This document shows, one piece after another, positions 11,001 to 23,200 of a stretch of DNA of 27,036 nt (position 1 is the stretch's first letter; every line of letters starts with the position of its first letter). Below the pieces are notes generated by a model. That model did no database searches. It was given only the letters and a program-made list of their open reading frames with translations, and was not told the DNA's origin. The position numbers were made by a program, and so were the translations under genes. The DNA comes from Reclinomonas americana ATCC 50394 (Eukaryota > Jakobida > Jakobea > Jakobida). The stretch is from the NCBI GenBank assembly GCA_048213135.1, contig AFZH01020241.1:1-27036 (forward strand), written 5' to 3'.

Positions 11001-12992
11001 GCAACTTGCTGTTGGGCCTCGAAAAGTACAAGCGCACCGAGGCGTATCTCTGTCTCGGCGCACTGCCCGACGGTCGCGAGCACACGTGGGTGATGACGCG
11101 CGAGCCCGACGGCTCAGTGGTGTTCTGGGAGACCACGTCGGGGCGGCAGTATCAAGTTGCGACTGCAATCATCACTTTTCCAGTCGTCGTCGTCGCCTTG
11201 CCGTCTCTCACTCGTCTACTGGTAGTTGCCGCAACGCTGGGAGGGACGGCGCGAAGACGAAGCCGAGGACGGCTATAATGCGAGTATCCCGACGGAGGCG
11301 GAGCTGGCGGCGGAGGGCATGGTCTCCATTGCGTGCGATCGCGTCGACGGTGCCTTTGCCAAAATCTGACACATGATCTCCCCTGATAGGTACGCGACGA
11401 AGACATGGTCGTGGTGCCTGGCGACACGTTTATCGACGTGCGCGACGTGCTCTTTGACCAGCTGGTGGAGGATGACCTCATGTTTGGACGGTACGCTACT
11501 CCGTTTCTTCCATACTCGGCTCATCCACTCACTGTGTTTTTCTCTTGTGTATACGTGCACAGTCTGTCGGCTCGCCCGACCTCCAATCTCATGCAAAAGG
11601 TGTTCGACAGCGAGGTGCTCGACACGGCGGTGATGGAGGACGCTGGACCTGCAGCGTTGACCCCGATCGCGCTGCCGTACTCGCGCATCGATGTGGTCTT
11701 CAACAGTACCAACTTGTGGGCCAATGTGCAGGATCCGCGTCCAGGAGTTGCGTGGTGTGCATGATGCGCGCGTGTTTGCCGTCCTATGTACCAACACATG
11801 TCACGTGCTACAGTTTGTCAAGTACGATTTTGATGATGTTGCGCGCTGGGTGCCCTTCGTGTCGGACAGTCCCGAGCATGTGCGTCCTTGTCGCTGTGGT
11901 TGTCCACGCTGTGTGCCATCCTCCCTCTCTCACTCCGCCACCCCCCGCCAGAGTTCTCTCCGACACCATCTGGTGTCCTTCTATCGCGAGGTGCCGCTGC
12001 AACCCCGACTTGCCGTCTATCGACTGCACAAGATGGAGGAGGTGGTGCTGAAGGAGCTGCAGTGTTGCGTGCAGCTTGCTCGCGTACTCCATTTGCTTCC
12101 GTCCTCTCGCTGACTCGTACCGGTGCTGCAGTGTCATACTTTGTGTGGCGTAACAAGAACCACATGGATACGAAAGTGGTGAAGGAGCTGCGACGTGTTC
12201 TCCGACACGGTCTGCGCATCATGGAACGCATGACGGTACGTACGGCAGCATGTGCGACCCTGCACACTTTGCGTCTTCTCACACCAGTGTTCTCTGTAGG
12301 TGGTGACTCCCTCGGAACTTGAGGCTCCAAAGAAGCGCCTAGCTGAGCTGCAGGAGAAGCTCAAGGGGCTTTTGGAGGACGCCAAAGTGGAGAATTCACC
12401 CGACGGACCCAGTGCGATTACGCGCACGGAGATTGAGCGGGTCACGAAAGAAATCAAGGATCTCCGTCTGCAGATTATGGACTGGGGTGCGTGCTGCATC
12501 CACCCCGGCTGTGCATCTGACGGTGATGCTCACCGTGACGCTCTCCCACACAGACCTCGACGCGTGGAAGGGCATGCTGCAAGAGGCTGTTCCGCCGGGA
12601 CAAGACTTTATCGGTCGGCCCTTCTGCTTCGCCTACCACGACGAAATCCGCATCCGCAAGGTTCGTGCCCGTTGCTCAAGAGAAGATCTCTAGTGGATCC
12701 ATTCATTCACCTCTCTCCGATCCCCCATCACAGTACATTATGAAGAGCTTCCCAGTTCACGAGGAGACTGACAAGGACGTGCAGTTCGCATTCAGCACCT
12801 ATGTTGAAGGCTACAGGAACCAAACTGTGGCTGTGTGGGTCTACGTGGCTCGCATGAAGCCGGTGCCACCTGGCCAAGGTACGTTGCTGCGTGTGTGCTT
12901 GCGTACGTGCCACACGAGCATGCTGACCACCGCACCATTTCGCAGAGATCGAGGTGGACAAGACGCTGGACGACCTGGCTCCAAGTCTATGA
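8005..12992 (+). CDS. CEP76/CC2D2A-family protein, three C2-type regions plus transglutaminase-like domain
   Basis: Proteins of this family act at centrioles and the ciliary transition zone (CEP76 limits centriole duplication; CC2D2A is a transition-zone component). Twenty-five in-phase exons (8005-8214, 8313-8479, 8556-8638, 8701-8910, 9001-9115, 9180-9299, 9365-9543, 9608-9694, 9764-9897, 9967-10120, 10204-10353, 10422-10546, 10610-10703, 10767-10921, 11000-11155, 11226-11342, 11390-11490, 11563-11746, 11814-11879, 11952-12063, 12132-12235, 12300-12486, 12554-12660, 12734-12878, 12946-12992) give about 1102 aa. The GDSEDHAILMC and HTWVMTREPDGSVVFWE motifs and the C-terminal DFIGRPFCFAYHDE/AVWVYVA segments match CEP76 best. 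The tripled C2 array and the DIWTTPEYF segment recall CC2D2A instead. Catalytic Cys is replaced by Ser654, so it should be a pseudo-protease. The start is the first in-frame ATG; exon 16/17 splicing is least certain. Confidence 0.8.
8313..8910 (+). other. C2-type region 1 of the CEP76/CC2D2A-like protein
   Basis: Residues about 71-223. Alternating hydrophobic strands (MFKCIIRNMQYRN, YIRFILGGNYQ, QDLVIEAWHFRW, ARLRLVDIA) are typical of the N-terminal, non-calcium-binding C2 regions of this family. No Asp cluster for calcium is visible. The call rests on strand pattern and context only. Confidence 0.45.
8911..9000 (+). other. U12-type AT-AC intron
   Basis: The 90-nt intron starts ATATCCTTTG, an exact match to the U12 5' splice consensus. 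It contains TCCTTGAC (8975-8982), an exact match to the U12 branch site, with the branch A 19 nt from the 3' end, and ends in GATAC. Removing it joins ...KSGA to ...MRLDFEILFQE in phase (1). No GT-AG pair in the region restores this frame without losing the strand that follows. Confidence 0.85.
9001..9694 (+). other. C2 domain 2 of the CEP76/CC2D2A-like protein
   Basis: Residues about 224-390. Recognisable C2 signature: DTSGASATSDPFVHVSM, then TTTPVWDH, then EDLQVVVYDWD and KIGERLLPL. A long basic insert (KDWRKWRKRGG) sits between strands. The signature appears only after the 9116-9179, 9300-9364 and 9544-9607 introns are removed. Confidence 0.75.
9764..10353 (+). other. C2 domain 3 of the CEP76/CC2D2A-like protein
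   Basis: Residues about 391-536. Canonical C2 order: LAVHIQSCQNL, YSDAFVVVRYDG, TVYEDLNPRFDYYVYLPV, then IAIEVFDEDRDGNDFLG. Asp/Glu residues sit at both top loops, so calcium or phospholipid binding is more plausible here than in the other two regions. Confidence 0.8.
10767..11879 (+). other. Transglutaminase-like domain, catalytic residues degraded
   Basis: Residues about 610-869. GDSEDHAILMCNLLLG corresponds to the nucleophile helix of the family; HTWV and FWETTSG carry the His and acidic positions. The nucleophile is Ser654, the His is His689 and the third residue is Glu705. Human CEP76 and CC2D2A domains are also considered inactive, so a binding or scaffold role is expected. Confidence 0.7.
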
Positions 12993-12994
12993 TC

Positions 12995-14175
12995 TCAGTC
13001 GTGCTTTCGTGGCACCACATGCACCTGTGCGCGACGTAGAATATCCATGGTAAAACTGCCGGTTGTATGCAACACCGAGGCGAAGATCGCCAGCCCTACA
13101 TCGTGAATGCGTGTCAGCGGTGCGTCCTTGTAGCACATCTTCGAACCGCAACGCACCCAGCACCGAGTACACGGAGACAAACAACTTTCCACCGACAGTC
13201 ACCGGCACCACGTCGCCAAAGCCGATGGTGGCCAGCGTGGTCACCGCTGTGTGACCAACATGTAAGGCAGTGCAGCTCGCAGGATACGCAAACGGGAACG
13301 AACCAAAGTAGAAGGAGGTGTGAAGTGACCAGCCTTCGAGTAGAGCCATGCACACTGCACCCACTGTCGTATCCGCACCACGTGTGTGAGCGAAAGAGGA
13401 TAGACGATAGATCCACGTGTAATGCAACCAACCAGCTAACATGATCCCACAGGCCGCCAACAGGCCCCAACGCCCTCCACGCGCATCAATGGTCGGCGTG
13501 GTGACCTCCAGAACTCGATTGACAAGCACGGCATACACACCCCTGCACCATGTGAGCAACGCGCGGCAATCGACGATCATGAGAAGAGACGCAACATGCA
13601 CATGATTGCATACACCACAAAGCACCACTGCGTCCCCTCGCCGCCACATCAGCATCACCACCAACGAGGCAATCGACGCCGCCAGAAAACTCACCCTCGA
13701 GAAGGCATGCGTCGGCATCAAGTCACCAAAGCCGATCGTGGACAACTGCACCACCACTGTGAGATCACCAAAGATCGGCGAGTGCAAGACACACAAACCG
13801 ATGTGCACGAAAAGTAGAAAGCATCGACGGCCGACCACCCCTCCAGCGTCATAAACAGCAGCGTTCCAAAGCCGACGACCACCATCGAGGCAAGCATCAC
13901 TGCAATCAATCAATGCCACACATGCTCACACACTCGCGCAGAGGCGACCACTCACCACTAAGAGAGGTGACCGACGGCGCCGCCTCACCCGCCACTGCCG
14001 ACGATCCAGTCGAGGCGCCAACTGCAGGCGACACCTCGGCCAGTGGCGCAATGAGCCCGAGATCGCCTGCAGCAGAGGCAGCAGCAGCAGCAGTAGGCAC
14101 CACCGGCTGCGTCACCGCCACAAAGACACTACGCGAGGCGTCGCCTCCAGTGGCAGCAGCCCCCGTTGTCGCCAT
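12995..14175 (-). CDS. Two-pore-domain potassium channel (K2P/TPK type)
   Basis: Forms a K+-selective leak-type pore as a dimer in a cell or vacuolar membrane. Eight in-phase exons (13956-14175, 13799-13899, 13695-13745, 13596-13627, 13433-13542, 13304-13363, 13157-13246, 12995-13095) give about 254 aa. Order: a 74-residue Ala/Ser/Val-rich cytoplasmic N-terminus; M1; pore 1 with AFYFSCTSLSTIGFGD; M2 (WCFVVYAIMCMGVYAVL); a short linker; M3; pore 2 with SFYFAVTTLATIGFGD; M4 (YSVLGLAIFASVLH); a short basic tail. Both selectivity filters are TIGFGD, and each M1/M3 ends in LEGWS before the pore, as in plant TPK channels. The long extracellular cap of animal K2P channels is absent, and I see no EF-hand or 14-3-3 motif. 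The ATG at 14175 is the first plausible start; the stop is 2 bp from that of the convergent CEP76-like gene. Confidence 0.9.
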
Positions 14176-14236
14176 GGATGCCGCGAAAAAAAAAGTAAAG
14201 TAAACGAAATTGAGACGCTTTCCGTCGCTACAAGAG
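14176..14236. promoter_or_regulatory. Putative bidirectional promoter, K+ channel / LRR giant
   Basis: Only 61 bp separate the divergent ATGs at 14175 (minus) and 14237 (plus). It holds a run of A followed by AGTAAAGTAAACGAAATTG (near 14186-14210), the most AT-rich patch nearby. Both 5' leaders must be very short or overlap the opposing gene. Confidence 0.5.
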
Positions 14237-17200
14237 ATGTCACGCGCTGCCAGTGCCGCGGCAGGTCCGTCGGCGACTGCGAGTGCGGCGGTGGGCGATG
14301 GTGAGGACAGCAATCGAGTGGTGTTGAAGGCAGAGAAGCTGGCGGCACGCAATCCCGTGGCCAAGGTCGACGACTTTTCCGAGGTGCTTTCGCTGCGTGC
14401 GCTGTCGGCGTCGCTGCTGCGGCCCGATGCCGACAAGCTCAAGAAGCTGTACATTTCGCTCAATGCGGAGGGCGACACCAAGACGTTGCGTCTGTCGCTG
14501 TGTGTGTGTGTGCATTGATGATGATGATTGATGGCAATTGGCGCGCGCGCAGGTTCCGTCTGCGATCACTCGACGGTCTCGCCAACTTGGTGAAGCGCAA
14601 GAATGCGTCGATCCGTGGCCTTGATGTGTCAGGCAAGTGACGCTTTCCCCTCCTCTCGCTCTTTGTGCATGCGTGGTCGACAGCTGAACGCTGTTGGCAG
14701 GCAATCCGCTGAGTGTGTTGACGCTGCCGCCGGAACAAGGGTTTCCCGGCAGCACCAAGAAGCGTGGCCTGGTGACGCTTCGGCATCTTGCTGCTCGTCG
14801 GTGCCAGCTGCACACGTTGGGCATCAAGTGGAGTTACCAGGCGCTGGTGGAGCTGGTGGAGCTCGACTTGTCGCACAACAATGTGAGTGGTGCTCCGCCC
14901 GCGTCGGGTTTGTGTTTCTCTCTGTGGGTGACCTCGGCGGCGCGCAGTTGGTGACATTGGATCTGCCGCGACTGCCTGCGTTGAAGAAACTGTTCGTGAG
15001 TCACAATCGGCTCGTGGCGCACGCCAGTCGTGGTGACCCGGATCAGCACATCTTCCGCACCATTGTCGACTCGTGCCCCGAGGTATACATCCTTTCTCTC
15101 TCTCTTGCTCTGTGCCTCGGTGTCTTTGTTACCGGTTGTGTGACCACTACGGCTGCAGTTGGTGGTCCTCGACGTCTCCGACAATCAGCTCAAGTACACG
15201 GACGCTCTCCGGATGGGTGTGGTGCGCAACACGCCCCACACGCCCTCTCTTCCTCTCTTTTCTATTCGCTCGTCTCATTCCACCGGTGCAGGAATTCACC
15301 ACGCTTCAATCGCTGCTGCAACTCACTGATGTGTGGATCAAGCGCAATCCGTTCACGCTCTTTGTCAACGACTACCGCAAGGCGGTGATCAAGTTCGTGC
15401 CGCATTTGAAGCGCGTCGATGGCGAGCCCATGACCCGCGCCTTCAAGGAGAATGTGATGCGCACCTACGAGCCGGCGTTCAGCCCCTCCGACGAGGCCGC
15501 CGCCGACATTCTCGCCGAACAGGACGTATCGACGGAGGCCATCCTGGAGCCAGACGTCGACGATCCGATCGAGGCATTGGCTGCCGAAGGTGTTTGCTCT
15601 CCAGCCTCTGGAAAGATACCGCCAGTCGACTCATTGTGTATTGCGTGCGCATGACAGAGGTGACGAGTCCTGGAGTGGAGCTGGTCACCGACAGTCGTCG
15701 GCAGCCTGTGGGTCATATGACCACGTTTCGCGACTACCAGTCGACGATTGACCTGCTGCAGTCGGGCGATGGGCACATTTCCGATCACGATCAGCACCTG
15801 CTGCTGGAGTCGTTGCAGCTGACGCTGCTGAATGTGCGCACCGTGGAGCAGTTCTTTGCGGATTTCGAGTGCGACTTTTCTGTCGCTGTTGTGGACCGTC
15901 TGTGGCGCTGCGTCACGGGGCACATGGATGTGGCGCGCAAACGACGCCGCCTGTCGCTGCTCTACTTGTTGTACCTGTCAGAGGACACTCGAGTTGCGCT
16001 GCTATCCTGTGGCGAGTTCCTCTATTTCATGTCGTCGTCACGCTCAATCTCGCCTGCTGCAGGCAAGCCGGCTTGCTCTCCGCAAAATCCTGGCCGCCAC
16101 CACGGAGAAAGCACTGCAGTCGGACACCACCGTCAACTTGCGTTCTCGTGTGGAGCTGCCCACTGGCGACGACCACTACTATGCGTTGACCGTGGCCGTC
16201 AACGTGCTCACTCGGGTGAGGACTGTCAACTCGTCGCTTTAAAGTTCCTGTGCTTTTTGTGCTCACTTGCTCGACGCAGAGTGCCAAGTTTCACTCGTGG
16301 CTGCACACTCAAGTCGGCGAAATCGGCGCTCAACCGACTGGCAACACAGTGAATCTGTTGGCGCTGCGTGCCGAGACGGCGGTTGCTGCGAGTGCCAAGG
16401 CCGGCAGCAAGAAGGGTAAGATCCGTCGCGAGGCAGAGATCGCCGAGCGCAATCTGAGAATGGCACTGGGCGAACACGTGAGTGATTTTGCTGAGAGGGC
16501 AAGCGGGCGCATGCTCGATGGGCAAGTATCTCACTGTGATGCTCGACGACACAGCTCATGCTCAATTACATTCACGAGCAGCAGCCGCGTGCCAAGGGTC
16601 GTATCCGCATCATTCGTGCGTCAACGCGCCGTTGCGATGTGCAACACTCTCGCATCGCGCTGCTCACCGATCTTTTTTTCGTGCACACAGTGTCTCGACT
16701 GGGAGAGGGAAAGCGAGCACGTGTTACGGCCAAATGGACTGGTCGGAGCATCGAGCGGTTCGGCAGTCGTGGCGAGACAGTGGTTCCATTGCCGGCCATC
16801 AACGTGACTCGCGAGTGCAACTTTGCTGGCGTCTTCGAGGGAACCAGCAGCTTGATTATCATGTGCGTTGTGCAGGCGCGTATGTGTGCACGCTTCTCTT
16901 TCCGTTTTCCTCACCATCACCGCAGTCCCACACACACGCAGGGAACACTGGAGGTTGAGGTTGACGGCTACCCGGTGTTCTCCTTCAATGTCACCAGTCC
17001 GTGGCGTCCAGTGGCCTCCTTCTACCCGCTGTTGGCACCGTTGAGCGGTCCTGGTATGCCGGCACCGGGCGATGCCGATGTCGATGGTGATCCGTGTGTT
17101 CGCGATTTTGGCATTCTTGTGGCCAGTCGGGAGCGTGCATCTGTGGCGCACAACCTGCAGTGCTATGTGGCCTACGAGGTTCGTGTGACCATACATGCGC

Positions 17201-20200
17201 GTGTGCTCTGAAGAAATGTTTCCTTGACCGCCCACACGCCTGTATGTGCGTAGCCCATGAACACTGTGCCGGAGCACCCCATCGACTACTTTGCGCGAGC
17301 CGTCACCACGCTTGCCGACCGACGGCCCATGGTTTTCCGCTCATTCTATCGTGACGTGCTACCCGTCACGGTCAGCATTGTGCAGTCGTTCCGCTGTTGC
17401 GTTGGAGGGATGAGGTCACGCTTGAGCGGCGTGTCGGAATGCGTCAGTCACAATGTGCCTGTGAGCAGTGTACCCGGCGGGCGTGCTGGAGCTACTGGTG
17501 CGGTCACTCGAGCATCCACGAGCGGGGCCTGTGTTGGCAGAGTCGCGCAAGCTGCCGCGTCGTATTCAACAGAATCGAGCCTTTACAGGGTGGGTAACCA
17601 ACATTTACCTGCATCTCTCGCGCACTGCACTCAATCTCGTACGGTCAGTGCCAACACGCGTCTCACCGACCACCGGCGCAATTTGTCCATGCGCTGCATG
17701 GGCCTGCTGTGCGAGCTCGACGCCGACACTCTGGCCTACTTTGTGCGCAAGGGCTACTACACGTTGCTCCGTGAGGAACTGCGTGAGGTGCGCTGTTCCC
17801 TTCTCTGTGTTAGAAGCATCGCCCTTGCGTGTGAGCTAACGACGTGCTGTCATGTAGCAACTGGCGGCACGCAACCGCTTCTTGGAAACCAATCGGTAGG
17901 TTTCCTTCTCCCTCTGTGACGCACCCGCCGTCTGTGGGATTTTGACTGTGTTTCGTCGTAGGGACGGCATGCTGGACCCGGAGAGCACTGAGATCATTGC
18001 AGCTCTCATCTCGTGCATCACGCACTTGACGCTGGATCGGAGCACGCTGGGCCGCGCCTTCCAAGACAACTATTGGCGCCACATTATTGCTGTTTCGGCT
18101 CACTCGTTTACTGCTTTTCTGATCTGTTTCTGCACGCTGACTGCTCCCCACCACAGCTGCTTCACGAAGACGAGCGGCACATCAACCCAGTGCTGGCACA
18201 GGAGGTTGTTGTTTCGGTGCGTGTATTCATGGAGCGCTCGCAGCGTGCCGGACGCACCACCGAGCGGCAGGCACTCATGCGTGAATCTGGCTCGTCGCTG
18301 GTTTCGCTGGTGCGAGTGTACTCGGCTCATTGGGACATGGTGCTGAAGCGCCTGATCACTAGTCGCGGCAAAGTCTCCGAACGCGATCGTTCGGCTCCCG
18401 ACGAGAGCTCCGGTCTGACCCTCCAGCAGGAGCCCGGCTCCACCTCGGCCGATGCGTCGCGACTCGACAGTGTGCTGGGTGCGTGTGTTGCGCGCGCGAG
18501 TGTGTGTCTCGCGCGTAACCTGTGTTATGTGTGTGCGCACAGAGTCCGTGGCCAGCGCCAATCGCGACTACATGAAGCTGGAGAAGACCAAGGATCCGGC
18601 AGACTTGGACGAGCTGACGGTGGAGTTTGCCAAGCTGCAGGCTGGCCCTGAAGAAGCACAAGTCGTCGTTGGCTTTCTCTTGCAGTTCTTGCAGTTGTTG
18701 GTTCGTTCTCCTTTTGTCGTGTGTCGACAGAAACAAGGGGGAGTGACTCTCGGTGCACAATGCAGCTTCACATCTTGCAAGCTTCGGTCGATGAGGACGA
18801 TCCAACACGGCGACTGGCAGTCAGTGTTGTCCGCGACTTGCAACTCGAGGCGCCGCGCTACGATACAGCCGCCACTTCTGCTGTCACTGCTCCTCGAAAC
18901 CGCGGCACCGCTCCGGTCCCCGGCACCGAGGTCACTCCGTTCAGCCTGTTGCAAGACTTCCTTCTCAAAGGCTTCCAGCTGTCGGAGCCGTGGGCATGCT
19001 ACTGCTTTGGAGCCATTCCGGGGCAGTTGCGTGCTGCAGCGAGGCCAACTCGCTTGCACCCAGTTGTCATGCTTACACGGATGATATTGCGTCGTCAGCT
19101 TGCTGGAGCTGAAGCAAGTCGAGGCACTCTGGCAGTGGCTGTCGGCCAAGGAAGTCATTGACTTGCTCCGCGGTCTGCCCATGTTGTTATACACCCACCA
19201 GAAGAGTGTTTTTTTGTGCAGTGACTGACCTGTCCGTCCACAGGCAACACCGAGTACATGGTGGTCGGTGCTCTTGCCGCATTCCAGCGTGGACTGCAGG
19301 GCAAGCGGGGCACGAGTTGCGTGACGCAGTATGCCTCCAAGAAGCGTGTCATGTCACTCAACTCATATCTATGCGTGTGTGTGCTATCAACAGGCGCCTA
19401 CTTGCAGAGCAACTTGTCGCAGATTGTGCGCACAGTGTTGGAGATTCTGCGTGTGAATGTCAACACGTCGCGCACGCGGGAGAGCGAGAAAGAGGAACAG
19501 CACGCACTCAGCACGGGTTGTGTGGCCTTCCTTCGCGCCGTTGAGCCATTCCATCCCGCCATCTCGACTCTCAGCTACATTGATGCGCGGCAGACCATGT
19601 TGCGTTGCACAACAACGCGAGAATTGCGGCGCGCACTGACTGTCAACCCTCGCAGGCGCACCATCTTGGAGCACGACCAGCGCGAGGAGCAGGAGGCGGA
19701 TACATTGCTGGCCGCTGGCGGCGGAGACTCCGCGCCGTCGGGCAACACCATTGTGCGGCGCGAGGTGCCGATCGAGTGCACCGTGATCGGCAAATCTGTG
19801 CAGGTCTTTGCTGTTGGAGAGCTTACCGGTGGAGGAGTTCCACTCATGTTGGCACACATTTGTTGCACAGCACTTGATGGAGTCGCTGAACGTGCTGCAG
19901 CGAGGCAGTCGCACGGAGGCTCGCGTCATGGCGCGTCTGGCTGAAGTACTGGAGGGCGACTTTTGTCAGGAGATGCGTTCGCAGCAAATGTGGACCATTC
20001 TGCAAGTGGGCGAACTGCGTTGCATGAAGCAGCTGAAAGGCGACGACGACTCGGTTCGTCCGCGTGTCTTTCTATTGCCTGGAGGATGTGGCTCATCAGG
20101 CGTACGCAGGAGTTTTATCGCGATCCGACCGCCGACGACGACAGCCGTGTCGCCGATCCCCAGTGGTGGACTTTGGCCGACATCTCGGCGGAACCCAGTT

Positions 20201-23200
20201 GCGTGTCGCACAGCTTTCGCACTCCTCTGTCTGTGCTGACCGACCGACCGTTTGCAGTCACCGAGCGTGATGCGCGACTCAAACAGCACGAAGACGTGTA
20301 CAACACGGGCGGACACGTGGAGGCCCTGAAAGTGTTGGGTGCCGAGGAACAGGCCAACGCATTCCTTGCGGCCGATGGTCGGCGAGCTGCTGCCGCGCTG
20401 GTGCCAGGGGGTGCTGCCGACTCGGAGAAGTCGTCGGACTTTGCAAACAAGAAGGACGTCTTGTTTTCGGCAGTTGTGTCATCCTTGCTGGTGCCAGCAG
20501 AATGGCCACTCTCGCCTAATTGTTCCACAGGTGCGACGTGAGGTGCGTCGCGTGGTGGAGACCACGCTGGAGCTCGGTCGCCGCGTGGCAGAACCGTCGA
20601 ACAAGCATCAAGCCAACGCGGGTCGTCGCGAGTACGCCGACACTTTCGAGGCGGCGTATCAGAGCCAGAGTGGTGGAGCAGGGCCTTCCAAGAGTGGCAG
20701 CAGTCGCGATCTCAGCAAGCATGTTGCGGCTCTCCACTCCCGCCCCTTCTTCGTCTCTGTCTACACACGCTCATATGTCATTTTTGCTGCGAAAGGTCTT
20801 CCGCGGGCAGCGAGAGGACGCTGCCATGTCGTCGCGGCGCGTCGAGGAGGATGTCGAAGATCGGGACGATGCCGATGAAGAGCCAGTTGAGTGGTGTTGT
20901 TCGTGCGTTGACCGGGTTCGATGCCTATGCTTACGTGCACAACAGCGAGCTGCACCGGGTTCGGCTCGCAAACTCGTCACCACCATGAACATGGAGGAGC
21001 TGGCGAAGAACAAGGTTGGGTTGGCGGCTGTGAACGATTGGACTGTATGTCGCTCACATGTCATTTGCAGATTCGCGACTACCACCAAGGCAAAGTGTCG
21101 TTTGCCGACGCCATGCGGTCCATTCGACACGGCCAGAACATCCTCATGGATCGCGGTGGTGGAGGTGGCTCGGGGTCGGGGGGACCAGATCTCACCCTGT
21201 TCGAGTTGCGTGCACTCTCACCCCTCCATGTCCACGCTCACGTGACGCTGACCGCGTCTCGTCGCGGCAGGCGCCTGCAAGATGTCCACGATCGAACACG
21301 GACGACCACGGCGGCGACACGGGGAGCTCGTGACCGCTCGGACGTGACGACGGCGTCGTACAGCTACGCCGAGACCTTCCGCAACAATCTGCGGTAAGTG
21401 CGCACTTCTTCTCCGCACTCACACGCTCAGTGTCTCACTGTCGCGTGATGACCAGGCGTCTGTTCCAGTCCATGGAGCGCATCAACGAAGAGGGCGGCGA
21501 TGTTGGTACGACGCTCAAGGCCAAGACGCCGGAGGAGGGCGAGGAACTGTTGCCGGTGCAAAACATTCGACACTGGCGCTACCTCGATCCGGTGACTGGC
21601 GAGGACCCGACGGATGCTCGCCGCACACTGGTTTGCGTTTTGATTCTCGTGCAGTGCTGTGAAGCCGCGACGGTGTGGACTCATGCGACCAACACAGGGC
21701 GCATCGATGGCGCTCAACGAGAGTCGAGACGTGCTGTGGCAGACGGCGGAGACCGCACTGCAGATCCACTACCGCATTCCCTACATGAAGCTGCCGGATT
21801 CCACGATCAAGACCTGTGAGTGTCGAACCCGGTCCACATGTGTGAGAATGTCATTGACTCCGTACTCCAGATTTCGCCGCATCGGCCTCGGTGCGCATGC
21901 TGGTGGCTCTGTTGCGATACGGACCGCCAGACGAACGCTCAGGAAATCCACATCGAGACTGCGAGCGCACCAACCGAGTTGCGTTCGCGTGTTGATCGGA
22001 TGCCTGTCGCTCACACTGACGCTTTTTGACACACATACAGGGCACGCTGCTGACTGAGCTGCGCCAGACGACATTCATTCGTACACTTGACAAGCTGGTG
22101 AAGGAGGGCGAGTACTTGTCTCAGGACATTGGACTCGGCGCCTTGCATCTGATTGGTGCGCTCCCGACTGCTTTGCTTGACGGGAAACAAAATATGTCAC
22201 TGCTGACAATGGACTGCACACATGCACAGAGGAGATTATTCGCATGCCGGCTCGGCAGTGCATTGTGCCGACGTCGAGTGTGGACTTGTTTGAGTCGGTC
22301 AAGAAGATGATGGAAAAATGCACGAGTTACCTCTCGCGTCGGCTGGATTCGGGCACTCCGTTGACGCGCCACGAGATGATTTTTGCACAGCAGGTGGGAT
22401 GTTGAGGGGTGAATGTGAATGTGTGTGTGTGCAAGGTTGTTGATGCTTCTCGTTGGCAGTGCTGTCGCGTTCTGGAGATCATCTGCACGCAGCTGCGGTA
22501 CATTGTGTTCTTCCGCGACCAGGAACTGGATCCCGCCGTCGATGGAGTGACTCGAGATGTTTGTGCCTTCACCTGGCGGCACGCGTTGTGCACTGTTGCT
22601 GATTCGTCGTCTCGCAGGCACTGCAAGATCTCTGCGTCGAGCGACTGCTGGTCCGACTGGTGCCACCAAAGATGCTGACGCTCATCGTACGGCTGTTGTT
22701 CTTCGCGAATAGCATCTCGGATAGCACACAAGTGGAGCTGCAACGGTGTGGATGATGAGACGCGTGTGTGTTGCCATGACAGTCACTCAATTGACCACGC
22801 GTGCTGCAGTCTCATGGAGGAGAAGTTGGCAGAGCGCGATGGACCGCACAGCAAGACAACGGTGGATCTCGAGGGCTTTGCCGCGTTTGACGCCGAGGGG
22901 CAGGAGATCCGCAGCACCGAGCAGAAGCAAGGTGACTCCGCGTGTGTGTGCTTGTATCTCGTGTTTATTTGTCACGCCAGTATGTACTCACTCGTTTGCA
23001 GAGATTCAGCGAAGACGACGCGTCTCGGTGTACAGTGAACTGCGCAAGTGCGATGTGGCCGACCGTATGGTCGAGTCGTGCACCTCGCTGCTGTCGTTGT
23101 ACATGGAACTGCACGAGCAGCTGACGCATTCGGTTCTGCTCAAGTTCATTCGCGTCGAGGTGAGTGACCCCTGTCGTGGGGGCAGCCACTTGCGGCATAC

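Noticed and set aside
12987-13192. Alternative C-terminus of the K+ channel reading straight through into an Arg-rich tail ending at 12987
   Set aside because: It would destroy M4. Removing a 61-nt intron (13096-13156) restores a clean M4 helix and ends at 12995.
15590-15660. Apparent gene boundary: the LRR frame stops at 15652-15654 and a new ATG lies at 15651
   Set aside because: A 68-nt GTGTTT...GACAG intron removes the stop and continues in phase, so I treat it as one gene.
17179-17253. U12 branch-like TTTCCTTGACC near 17219
   Set aside because: The donor is GTTCGT and the acceptor lies about 26 nt beyond the branch-like site, so this is an ordinary U2-type intron.
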